Assembly (NCBI RefSeq): GCF_012911975.1
Contig: NZ_SMDQ01000025.1
Span: 1 to 64,000 of the forward strand
DNA length: 64,000 nucleotides
Reading direction: 5' to 3'
Source of the DNA: Nodosilinea sp. P-1105
Lineage (GTDB): Bacteria; Cyanobacteriota; Cyanobacteriia; Phormidesmidales; Phormidesmidaceae
Shown here: positions 30,164-39,262 of the stretch, piece by piece
How positions within the stretch are numbered: position 1 is the first letter of the stretch
Layout: every line of letters starts with the position of its first letter
Position numbers and translations under genes: made by a program
The notes under the pieces: model-generated
The model's database searches: none
What the model was told of the DNA's origin: nothing
Seen by the model: only the letters and a program-made list of their open reading frames with translations

Positions 30164-30919
30164 GTGATAACCATGACTCCCGTCTTCCCCGGCATGAACC
30201 CCTATCTAGAAAACCCCGACATCTGGACGGAAGTTCACGCCTGGTTAATCGTGCAGCTTGCCCGCAACCTCAATCCCTTACTAAAGCCCAAGTACCGGGC
30301 CGCCGTTGAACAGCGAGTCTACACCGACTCTCTACTGGTCGGCATCCCCGATGTGTCCGTCTTCCAAAGCCAGCAAAGTAAGGGCCAGGCCGTTGCCACC
30401 AGCACCCTGAGCAAGCCGATCAAAGTCAACGTCCCCATGCCCGAGGAAGTCAAAGAAAGCTACCTGGAGATCCGGCAGATCGGCACTGGCAAAGTCGTTA
30501 CCATGATCGAAGTCCTCTCGCCCAAAAACAAACGCCCCGGCGAAGGCCGAAACCAATACACCGCCAAGCGCTACAAAGTTTTAGAAAGTCTCAGCCATCT
30601 GGTAGAAATTGATCTCCTTCGTTCCGGCGAACCCCTGCCTATGTCCGGCGGTGTCCCATCTGACTACCGCATCCTTATCAGCCGGGCCAATAGCCGCCCC
30701 GAAGCCGAACTCTACCCCTTTAGCCTGCGAGAACCCATTCCCGTTTTTCCCCTCCCCCTCCAGTCTGGCGATGAAGAACCCACAATTGATCTAAATCAGG
30801 TGTTGCAGGATATCTATGAACAAGCATCATTAGATCTGGTGATCGACTACGGCCAACAGCCCATCCCCCCGCTCACCGACCCTGATTTTCAGTGGATTCA
30901 GTCTCTTCCGACCGCATGA
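30164..30919 (+). CDS. DUF4058 family protein
   Basis: FPGMNPYLENPDIWTEVHAWLIVQLARNLNPLLKPKYRAAVEQRVY typical N-terminus. Confidence 0.85.
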   Translation: MITMTPVFPGMNPYLENPDIWTEVHAWLIVQLARNLNPLLKPKYRAAVEQRVYTDSLLVGIPDVSVFQSQQSKGQAVATSTLSKPIKVNVPMPEEVKESYLEIRQIGTGKVVTMIEVLSPKNKRPGEGRNQYTAKRYKVLESLSHLVEIDLLRSGEPLPMSGGVPSDYRILISRANSRPEAELYPFSLREPIPVFPLPLQSGDEEPTIDLNQVLQDIYEQASLDLVIDYGQQPIPPLTDPDFQWIQSLPTA

Positions 30920-33264
30920 GTACAGCCAGTTCCCCTGCCAAACCGTTTTCCCCCACCATGACTGTCCTTGAGGCGCTCATCCAGGCCCTCAATGGTATGT
31001 CTACTCATAATCCCAACGCCGAAGCCTCCCCGGCAGTTGTTTTATGGACCGACGAAAAAAAACAGTGGGAAAAACTCATGCCGCGACTGCGATCGCAACT
31101 TCCCCACCTGCTGACGTTTGGGCCGTACAACTCTGAAACCAAAACCGGGCCTGCCATTTGGCTTAAGTGCATGATTGCTGGCACCCTGCCAGAAGCGGAT
31201 TGGGCTGCCGCCGTACCCATTCTTTACCTGCCAGGGATCAGCCGTCAGCAGCTACGGGCGGTAGAAAACTGCCCCTGGGAACTTCAACCCCTGGCTGAGC
31301 TTCAATACCGGGGTGTGTTCTGGAGCCAACCCAACAGCCGCGACTGGACGATTCTCGCTTTCCTCAAGTCTAAAGAAGGTTTGGGGCTTGATGTTGCCCA
31401 AGACCAGGCCACCCTTAAAGCCATGCAGGGAGCCCTCAACCTCCTAGCCGAAGCTCCCATTAGCGCACTCCAGCGCAAAAAGTTAGAAGCTGAAGACTTT
31501 AATCAGCTACTCACTCCTGACCCGGTGCGAGATGTATTGCTCTGGCTGAATGACCCTGACAGTATCAAATCCAGTTGGGCCGGAGAGCGTTGGAACGCTT
31601 TCTGTTCCGTCTGCCAGGCCAAATACACATTCAACCCCGACCAGGAAGGAGCCATCACCGGAGCCGAAAAACTGGGCAACAGAGAAGAGAACTGGAATGC
31701 CGTCTGGGATCGCTTTGCCGAAGCTCCCGGTGCTTATCGCAGCATTCCTAACCTGCTCAAGCAGGCGGCACCCGCAACCCCCAACATGTTTACTGACCGC
31801 TCGACCTGGCCCAATGTGAATGAAGGAGCAGAAGCAGACCTCCGTCAAAGACTCCTCAATCTGAAGCAGTCAACCGCTCCCGAAGCCATTGAGCAACTGC
31901 GCCATTTAGAAGCGGAGCATGGTCCACGACGAGCATGGGTCTGGGCTGAACTGGGGGAAGCTCCCCTCGCCAAGGCTCTGGAGCATCTGATCACCCTGGC
32001 GAACGGGGTTGAAACCTCTTTGGGTGGCCATACACCCCAGGCCATGGTGGAGCAATACATCGGCAGCGGCTGGCAGGCTGATGCTGCCGTCCTAAAAGCG
32101 ATTGCCTGTGTAGAGCGGGATAGCGATTGTCGAGCTGTCTTCAGCGCTATCCGAACCATCTATCAGCCCTGGCTAGAGCAAACCGCCGAACACCTGCAAA
32201 ACCTGATTCGGGAGCAGAGCTATCCCCTGGGCTCTGCTGCCGCCCTCCAGGCTCCTAATCCCAGCAAGGGCGAATGCCTGCTCTTTGCTGATGGGCTCCG
32301 CTTCGACATTGCTCAAATGCTGAAGCAGGAACTTGAAGAGCAAGGGCTGACAGTTGCAGAAGATTGGCAGTGGGTACCCCTACCGACAGTAACGGCAACC
32401 TCTAAACCGGCAGTCTCTCCCGTTGCCCATCTTATCCACGGGTCTGCTGATGGGTCTAACTTCCGGCCCACCCTTAAAGAAGACAGTAAGGACCTCACCA
32501 CCGACCGCTTCGCCAAATTGCTAGAAAGCCAGGAAATCCAGCAGCTTAAGAGCAACGATACCGGCGATCCTAAGGGCATCGCCTGGACCGAATCTGGAGA
32601 ACTCGACAAGTATGGCCATAGTAATGGCTTCAAGCTAGCCTACGAAGTTCAACGACAAATCCGCAGCCTCTCAATACAGATACAGGATTTGCTCGATGCC
32701 GGATGGCAAAAAGTTCAGGTCATCACCGATCACGGCTGGCTGCTTATGCCAGAAGGGCTGCCCAAGCAAGACTTTCCCGGCCATCTGGCAGAAACCCGTT
32801 GGGGACGCTGTGCCGCCCTTAAAGAGACCTCTGCCACCGATATTGACACTCAGCCCTGGTTCTGGTCAGGGGATGTTCGCATTGCCCTGCCCACAGGCAT
32901 TCGGTGTTTCAGAGCCGGTCTTGAGTACGCCCATGGCGGCATTAGCCTGCAGGAATGTGTGACGCCTGTCTTGACGGTCACGGGGCAGACAGTAGTACAA
33001 ATGTCTAATATTAGTGAATTTAAGTGGCTGGGGCTGCGCTGCCGTGTCACTGTAGAAAATGGTTCACCCGATATGACCGTAGACATGCGCACAAAGCCTG
33101 CCGATGCTTCGACTTCCCTGGCCGCAGGTGGGAAACCTATTTCTGGAGGAAAAGCATCCCTTGCGATCGCAGATGACAGTACTGAGGGGGACCCGGCTGT
33201 TATCGTCTTACTGGATGCTCAGGGTAACGTGGTAGCCAAACAAGTCACCATGATTGGGGGTTAA
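30916..33264 (+). CDS. pglZ: BREX alkaline-phosphatase-superfamily protein PglZ
   Basis: ECLLFADGLRFDIAQML..., VQVITDHGWLLMPEGLPK, YAHGGISLQECVTPVL; ATGA overlap with DUF4058 gene. Confidence 0.9.
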   Translation: MSTASSPAKPFSPTMTVLEALIQALNGMSTHNPNAEASPAVVLWTDEKKQWEKLMPRLRSQLPHLLTFGPYNSETKTGPAIWLKCMIAGTLPEADWAAAVPILYLPGISRQQLRAVENCPWELQPLAELQYRGVFWSQPNSRDWTILAFLKSKEGLGLDVAQDQATLKAMQGALNLLAEAPISALQRKKLEAEDFNQLLTPDPVRDVLLWLNDPDSIKSSWAGERWNAFCSVCQAKYTFNPDQEGAITGAEKLGNREENWNAVWDRFAEAPGAYRSIPNLLKQAAPATPNMFTDRSTWPNVNEGAEADLRQRLLNLKQSTAPEAIEQLRHLEAEHGPRRAWVWAELGEAPLAKALEHLITLANGVETSLGGHTPQAMVEQYIGSGWQADAAVLKAIACVERDSDCRAVFSAIRTIYQPWLEQTAEHLQNLIREQSYPLGSAAALQAPNPSKGECLLFADGLRFDIAQMLKQELEEQGLTVAEDWQWVPLPTVTATSKPAVSPVAHLIHGSADGSNFRPTLKEDSKDLTTDRFAKLLESQEIQQLKSNDTGDPKGIAWTESGELDKYGHSNGFKLAYEVQRQIRSLSIQIQDLLDAGWQKVQVITDHGWLLMPEGLPKQDFPGHLAETRWGRCAALKETSATDIDTQPWFWSGDVRIALPTGIRCFRAGLEYAHGGISLQECVTPVLTVTGQTVVQMSNISEFKWLGLRCRVTVENGSPDMTVDMRTKPADASTSLAAGGKPISGGKASLAIADDSTEGDPAVIVLLDAQGNVVAKQVTMIGG

Positions 33265-33273
33265 ACATAAGGC

Positions 33274-35325
33274 ATGGGGATTACACTAGACACCCTCGAT
33301 GAACTAGCGGCGAAAACCTTTGAAGGCTACATCGTCCGCAAAGACCTGGTGCGTACCTTTAGCCGACAGTACCCCGTACCGACCTACGTGGTGGAGTTTT
33401 TGCTGGGCCGCTACTGTGCCAGCACAGACCCAGAAGAAATTGAAGAGGGACTCCAAATCGTTAGCCGCCAACTGGCTAACCGTACTGTCAAAGCTGGAGA
33501 AGAAGAGTTGTTCAAATCCCGTGCTCGCGAACAGGGTTCCGTCAAAATCATCGATGTCATCTCCGCTCGTCTGGATGCCAAGACCGATTCCTACCTGGTG
33601 GAACTTCCCAGCTTGCGCCTGAGAGATGTGCGCATCGATAGCGAACTGGTTCACCAACACGAGCGCATGCTCACCGGGGGCTTCTACGCCGAAGTCGAAT
33701 TAGGTTACGACGCCGTTATCGCCCAGGAGAACAACGGTCGCCCCTTTGGGATCGAGAGCTTGAGGGAAATTCAGCTTTCCAATCGGGATGTTTTAGGTGC
33801 CCTGGCCCGAGGTCGTGAACTCTTTACCACCGAAGAATGGAAAGATTTTCTGATCCGCAGTGTGGGGCTGGAACCGACCCACCTGGCAGAGCGGGCCAAG
33901 GATGTCATCCTCATGCGCATGGTGCCCTTTGTCGAACGGAACTTCAATGCGGTAGAAATTGGCCCTAGAGGAACAGGTAAGAGCCATCTTTTTCAGCAGG
34001 TGTCGCCCTACTCCCATCTGGTATCTGGTGGTAAAGCCACCGTTGCCCGCATGTTCGTCAACAACGCCACCGGTCAGCGAGGGCTGGTCTGTCAGTACGA
34101 CGTCGTCTGTTTTGATGAGGTCTCTGGTATCTCCTTTGACCAGAAAGACGGGGTCAACATCATGAAGGGCTACATGGAATCAGGAGAGTTCAGTCGGGGG
34201 AAAGAAAGCATTCGAGCTGACGGCAGCATCGTCATGGTAGGTAACTTTGATGTCGATGTAGAGCACCAGCAGCGGGTGGGGCACATGTTCTCCCCCATGC
34301 CCCCCGAAATGCGAGACGATACCGCCTTCATGGATCGCATCCACGCCTACTTTCCAGGATGGGATGTTCCTAAAATGTCGAAGGAGTTGCTGACCGAGCA
34401 CTTCGGGCTAGTGAGTGATTTCCTCTCCGAGTGCTTTAGCCAACTGCGCCAGCAGAGCCGCCTGGCCCTACTTCAGGGGCGTGTCTTTTTCGGCGGTGCC
34501 CTCAGCGGCAGGGACACCAATGCCGTCAACAAGTTAATCAGCGGCCTCTTAAAGCTGCTTTACCCCTCCTCAGAGGCAACGATTCCTGACGAAGATGTGG
34601 AGTGGGCGACCCGGTTGGCGCTGGAATCTCGCCGTCGAGTCAAAGAACAGCAAAAGCGGGTGGGGGCTGCCGAGTTTCGCAATACCCACTTCAGCTACCA
34701 GATGGGGGAAGAAGGGGTAGAGAAGTTTGTCGTTACTCCTGAACTCCAGAGCGAGAACAGCATTGGCAGTGACCCCCTAGATCCCGGCCAGGTATGGAGC
34801 ATCAGCCCAGGCAGCATGGACGAGAATCCGGGGCTTTATCGCATTGAAGTAACCGAAGGTCCTGGATCTGGCGTCAAAATTCTGAACCGCCCCACGCCTC
34901 AAGCCTTCTCAGAGAGCGTCCGCTACGCCGAGCAAAACTTATACACCAGAGCCAAAGAACTGGTGGGGGATCGCGAACCCCGCTCCCACGAATTTTCTGT
35001 CCAATTGCGTGCCTTTGATACCTCCCGCAGCGGTAGCCAGCTTGGCCTGGCAGTACTCATTGCCCTATGTAGCGGTCTGCTCAAGAGGAATATCCGAGGT
35101 GGCCTCATTATTGTCGGTGGCTTAAACCTGGGGGGCTCTATTGAGCCGGTCTACAATGCCGTCAGCATCGCCGAGCTTGCTGTGGAAAAAGGCGCAACAG
35201 CCCTGCTCATGCCGGTTTCAGCTCGCAAGCAGCTCTATGACCTTTCAGATGATATGGCCACGAAGGTCGATATCCAATTTTATTCCGACGGAAAAGATGC
35301 TTTCTTTAAAGCTATTGCTGAATAA
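33274..35325 (+). CDS. brxL: BREX Lon-related ATPase BrxL
   Basis: GPRGTGKSHLFQQVSPYSHLVSGG...CFDEVSGISFDQKDGVNIMKGYMESGEFSRG; C-terminal Lon-protease-like domain. Confidence 0.95.
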   Translation: MGITLDTLDELAAKTFEGYIVRKDLVRTFSRQYPVPTYVVEFLLGRYCASTDPEEIEEGLQIVSRQLANRTVKAGEEELFKSRAREQGSVKIIDVISARLDAKTDSYLVELPSLRLRDVRIDSELVHQHERMLTGGFYAEVELGYDAVIAQENNGRPFGIESLREIQLSNRDVLGALARGRELFTTEEWKDFLIRSVGLEPTHLAERAKDVILMRMVPFVERNFNAVEIGPRGTGKSHLFQQVSPYSHLVSGGKATVARMFVNNATGQRGLVCQYDVVCFDEVSGISFDQKDGVNIMKGYMESGEFSRGKESIRADGSIVMVGNFDVDVEHQQRVGHMFSPMPPEMRDDTAFMDRIHAYFPGWDVPKMSKELLTEHFGLVSDFLSECFSQLRQQSRLALLQGRVFFGGALSGRDTNAVNKLISGLLKLLYPSSEATIPDEDVEWATRLALESRRRVKEQQKRVGAAEFRNTHFSYQMGEEGVEKFVVTPELQSENSIGSDPLDPGQVWSISPGSMDENPGLYRIEVTEGPGSGVKILNRPTPQAFSESVRYAEQNLYTRAKELVGDREPRSHEFSVQLRAFDTSRSGSQLGLAVLIALCSGLLKRNIRGGLIIVGGLNLGGSIEPVYNAVSIAELAVEKGATALLMPVSARKQLYDLSDDMATKVDIQFYSDGKDAFFKAIAE

Positions 35326-35414
35326 TTGGGAAAACTTTGTAAAGGGGAGTAGCACATTTACCGAGATCCGATGATCTTGGGCAACCTGAAAGAAGCCCCG
35401 GCAAGAGGTCAACG

Positions 35415-38400
35415 ATGGAATATCAGATAGGGCTGCTACGACTTGGGCCAGATACCGAGGAAGGCAAATCCTACATCATCCCTACCCAACTCCGCAGAAC
35501 GAGAGTAGGGCAGACTGCAAATTTTGAGTTAGCCCATCTGTCTGAGAGCAGTCTCTCAACAACTGGCAATCGCAGTAGCCACCTGTACTGGAATTTTAAA
35601 GCGGACTTGCTGTCTAAACAGAAGGAGCTTAAGAATGATCCTTCATCGTGGTCAATGCTGGCCGTAAAGGAAGGCGCTGAGCCCACTGTTACTCAAGATA
35701 CCTGGATTTCTCCTTTTGAGGCTGGTGAGCACTACATTGCCGATCTTTGTGCCAATGTAGAACAAAAGCTGATGGAGGTATTAGGACCTGATGTCAAGCT
35801 CAGCTTTTATTTCACGGCTCCCGGTTACGAGCAAACAGAATCACAGACATATAAAAATAATATAAAAAGCATTCTGAGAAAAACTCTCAAGCACGAAATC
35901 CTCAAGCGATCAAACTTCCCTCAGCTAACGCAGGGAGATAGTTTCCTCTATGAACAGTATGGAGTCTACTATTACTTCACTCAGTGTGAAAGAAAAATAG
36001 ATCTCGGTGTCCCGAAGGCCAACTATCTAATCATAGATATTGGCGGTAGTACTACAGATATTGCGGTTGTTCACCTGACTAAAACGGGTGAAGTCGCTCG
36101 TGTTTTTCCTATTTATGAAAGCTTTCAATATGGAGGCACGGATTATGATCGGTCGATCATTAGTGAGGTTATGCCTAATGACGCTCCCTACTTCTCTTAC
36201 GATGAAGAAAGAAAGAGTAAGATTTTAAGGCTTGTCGAAAAAGCAAAAGTTTCAATTTTAAGCAGTGATGATACTCAGATATCTAAATCCTTGAAAACTA
36301 GCGGAGAGACTTATCGCTTCTCCAGAGATGTTTTAGACAAGGCTTTTGATAAGGACTGGAACTGGAAAATCAAGAAAAATATACTCAAGGTTCTTGCGAT
36401 CGCAGAAAACGATCAAAGAATCAACTATACTGGTGAGAAATTTGCAATAGACGGAATTCTTCTAGCAGGTGGTACCAGCAAGCTCCAACGCTTCAGAGAC
36501 AATCTGAGCAACGATCCCGAGTTACAAAGATATTTTTCAAAAAACCATACCGTCAGCTATGCGACTAAGGCAGATCCCAGTAGTCTAGCTTCCTTAGGAT
36601 TAGGTATATCAATATTAGAAAGGACGTTGCGGGATAAGGAAGAAACCAAGAATGACCTTCCAATGGCTGAAACAGTTTGCCTAAATATCAGAGATGACAA
36701 GAATAACGTTCTTAACATTCGAAGACTTACAAGCCGGAATGGAACTCCTAAAAATCTACTTTTTACAGTTGAGCAGGTTCTGAAGAGCGCACCAGAAAAT
36801 AATAATGGTCGTGTTCATTTTCCTCGAGATTTGTTCAGCTCAGCAGAAATAGATCAATTACCTGAACAGTTAAGACTAGAGTTTACGACAGACTGTAATC
36901 CTCGTCCTCAAACATTAAGTTTAAATCTTTCAGAACCCACTGGCTTAGGCCGAAATATCCCTGAGGGATTATATTTTAGTACAGCAGTTGACAAACCAAA
37001 CGTTAGGTCGTCAGATTTAAGTCCTTCCAAGTTGAGAGTGGATCCCTATTTCTATAGGTTTCTACCTTTATCGAAAGATTATCGTCGATGCGATAATAAA
37101 GGACGTCCATCAAAAATTGATATTTCCCTTGCACCGGTCAACATTAATCTTGAAAAAGATCGGGCCTATGTGTGTATAGACTTTGGAATGAACAATACCT
37201 CGGTAGCTGTGTTTGCTCCCAGCTATTCTCTAAGTGAGGAACATTTCCAAGTGCTGAAAGTCGTACCAAGTACAGGATTAGCTGAAGAACCTCATGAGCT
37301 AAATATCGTTATCGAGAATCGAACTTATCAGGTGATTAAAGAAGTAGCGTATAATCCATCAACTAAACTCCCGATTCATTTAGTTGAACGCGAAAAGGAA
37401 TATTTCCTCGCTACGGAAAATGACAATGAAAAGTCTCGCTACAAAATAATTCCCATTAGCGATCCTCTAAGTCCAGACAAGATAAACCCACAACAAGCCA
37501 TAGCCCTGGTCACTCTACCCCGCTTCCTAGGAGTCCATCCCCATACAGGAGCTGCAGTAGGTATTAACTACAATGTCGATGGACCTGTCCTAATTCATGG
37601 GGACCTCGATACAATCCTGCTACCAGATTTAGAAACAGACTTTGGTTCACAGGTTGAAGATGTAATCCCGTGGATTCACCTCGATACAATCCTGCTACCA
37701 AGTTTAGAAACCGCCTTAGAAATGACCCTTGAAGATGCCCTCGAGCAGCTACCGCCCTACCCCTCGGCATCTATTCTACCCCGGTTCCTCGGTGTTCATC
37801 CCCAAACGGGGGCACCTGTAGAGATCATTGAGCGCCCTAACGGTCCCACCTTAGCTCATGGTAGTTTTGATCGTGACTATGTAAGACTACCGGACTGGAA
37901 TCAAGTTTGTGAAATAACACTCGAAGAGGCTTTAGAGTTGTTGCCCTTGTACGAACCCATAGATTCACCAGAAGATCTAGACGTCTCGGTTTCTCCTAAA
38001 ACCGAGACAACACTTCATCTGTCTGAAGATCTGAAGGAAAGCCTGGAATCACTCACAAACGCACTTAAATCACAGGCTAACCAGAACTCTGAAATTCTCG
38101 AAGCACTACTCCAGGTTGCTAAACAAGCTCCTAAAAAAAATCTTCAGAAAGCCGAAGCTGAGGAATCACAGCAAATTCAGCCTGCCCAACAACAGGAAAT
38201 TCATGTAGAGCTAAGGCCCTACGAAACTGGTACTGAAATCAGCTTTAGAGGCTTTGAAGAATTTGTCTCTGATCAGGGCTTTAGCTATGAACCCTCTGTA
38301 CTTAGACAGGTTTGGACCCACACTCAAAACAAACATTCTCGCCTTGCTATCCTGGCAGGTCCACCTGGGTCTGGAAAGACCCAACTAGTCTCGCTTCTCG

Positions 38401-39248
38401 CAGAATATTTCAACCGAGATTTGACCTATAAGAGCTATCGCGAAGAGTTTCACTTGCTGGAACCAGTTTTACCTTCTTGGTTCTCCTCTGAGAACCTGTT
38501 GGGTTTCTACAGCCAGATCACTGAGCAATTTCACCCAACTAATTTCTTCAAGTTTCTAAAAAGAGCTGAGCATCACCACATTGCAGACATAAATCGATTG
38601 TTCTTCGTCTGTCTAGATGAATTCAATCTGGCGCAGCCTGAGCAGTATCTCGCTAAGGTGCTCTCTGTTATGGAATCCGAAAGCGCTGAGATGACAGTTT
38701 GCCAGGAAACAGGCCAGAGCGTCTTAATCCCATCTAACCTTAAGCTCTTCGCAACTATCAATACTGACTCAGCTTCTAAAGCATTGAGCCCCAAGGTCCT
38801 TGACCGTTCAGTTTTGATTAGGATAACTCCTTCTAAGGAAAGAGTTGTAGACTTTTCTAAAAATAAAAGCTCTCCCGTGCCGTTTGCCAACCAGGTGCTG
38901 GCCCAATTTCATGCCTATTTGGATGTTCTTTATGACCTTGGCTCAGCATCAGGAGCAGCATTTGGATTTAGAACAATTGATACAGCAATTGCTCACCTCG
39001 AAGCCCATCCCTATGTAGAGCTAGAAGGTTCTAATACAACAGAATCAGTCATAGAAGAAGTGATTGATGAGATCATATCTTCTATCTTCCTGTCAAAACT
39101 ACCAGGCTACAACCGTTTTGAAGGTGAGGAGAGCTACAGAAAAACCCTTGTCAAAACCATGGAAAAGTTTCAGCAAGGTCACTTGAAGCAATCGACAAAA
39201 ATAATTGAGAAAATCAAAGCTGGTTATCCTGGCCAATCCGCCTTTTAA
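35415..39248 (+). CDS. Multidomain protein: actin/Hsp70-like ATPase + two topoisomerase I C-terminal-type repeats + McrB-type AAA+ domain
   Basis: NYLIIDIGGSTTDIAVVHL and DGILLAGGTSKLQRF (phosphate-2 and adenosine motifs); later VCIDFGMNNTSVAVF (phosphate-1-like); FLGVHPQTGAPVEI...LPDWNQVCEITLEEALELL; LAGPPGSGKTQLVSLLAEYF, CLDEFNLAQPEQYLAKVLSVME, FATINTDSASKALSPKVLDRSVLI. Confidence 0.75.
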   Translation: MEYQIGLLRLGPDTEEGKSYIIPTQLRRTRVGQTANFELAHLSESSLSTTGNRSSHLYWNFKADLLSKQKELKNDPSSWSMLAVKEGAEPTVTQDTWISPFEAGEHYIADLCANVEQKLMEVLGPDVKLSFYFTAPGYEQTESQTYKNNIKSILRKTLKHEILKRSNFPQLTQGDSFLYEQYGVYYYFTQCERKIDLGVPKANYLIIDIGGSTTDIAVVHLTKTGEVARVFPIYESFQYGGTDYDRSIISEVMPNDAPYFSYDEERKSKILRLVEKAKVSILSSDDTQISKSLKTSGETYRFSRDVLDKAFDKDWNWKIKKNILKVLAIAENDQRINYTGEKFAIDGILLAGGTSKLQRFRDNLSNDPELQRYFSKNHTVSYATKADPSSLASLGLGISILERTLRDKEETKNDLPMAETVCLNIRDDKNNVLNIRRLTSRNGTPKNLLFTVEQVLKSAPENNNGRVHFPRDLFSSAEIDQLPEQLRLEFTTDCNPRPQTLSLNLSEPTGLGRNIPEGLYFSTAVDKPNVRSSDLSPSKLRVDPYFYRFLPLSKDYRRCDNKGRPSKIDISLAPVNINLEKDRAYVCIDFGMNNTSVAVFAPSYSLSEEHFQVLKVVPSTGLAEEPHELNIVIENRTYQVIKEVAYNPSTKLPIHLVEREKEYFLATENDNEKSRYKIIPISDPLSPDKINPQQAIALVTLPRFLGVHPHTGAAVGINYNVDGPVLIHGDLDTILLPDLETDFGSQVEDVIPWIHLDTILLPSLETALEMTLEDALEQLPPYPSASILPRFLGVHPQTGAPVEIIERPNGPTLAHGSFDRDYVRLPDWNQVCEITLEEALELLPLYEPIDSPEDLDVSVSPKTETTLHLSEDLKESLESLTNALKSQANQNSEILEALLQVAKQAPKKNLQKAEAEESQQIQPAQQQEIHVELRPYETGTEISFRGFEEFVSDQGFSYEPSVLRQVWTHTQNKHSRLAILAGPPGSGKTQLVSLLAEYFNRDLTYKSYREEFHLLEPVLPSWFSSENLLGFYSQITEQFHPTNFFKFLKRAEHHHIADINRLFFVCLDEFNLAQPEQYLAKVLSVMESESAEMTVCQETGQSVLIPSNLKLFATINTDSASKALSPKVLDRSVLIRITPSKERVVDFSKNKSSPVPFANQVLAQFHAYLDVLYDLGSASGAAFGFRTIDTAIAHLEAHPYVELEGSNTTESVIEEVIDEIISSIFLSKLPGYNRFEGEESYRKTLVKTMEKFQQGHLKQSTKIIEKIKAGYPGQSAF
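37604..37753 (+). repeat. 75-bp in-frame tandem duplication within the actin-like/McrB gene
   Basis: cctcgatacaatcctgctacca...tttagaaac at 37604 and 37679; protein LDTILLPDLET / LDTILLPSLET. Confidence 0.8.
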
Positions 39249-39262
39249 TTTTCTTCATTCCT

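Noticed and set aside
37510-37970. Fragment of a topA gene inserted as pseudogene
   Set aside because: The repeats are in frame within a long intact ORF with domains on both sides, so a domain fusion is more likely.
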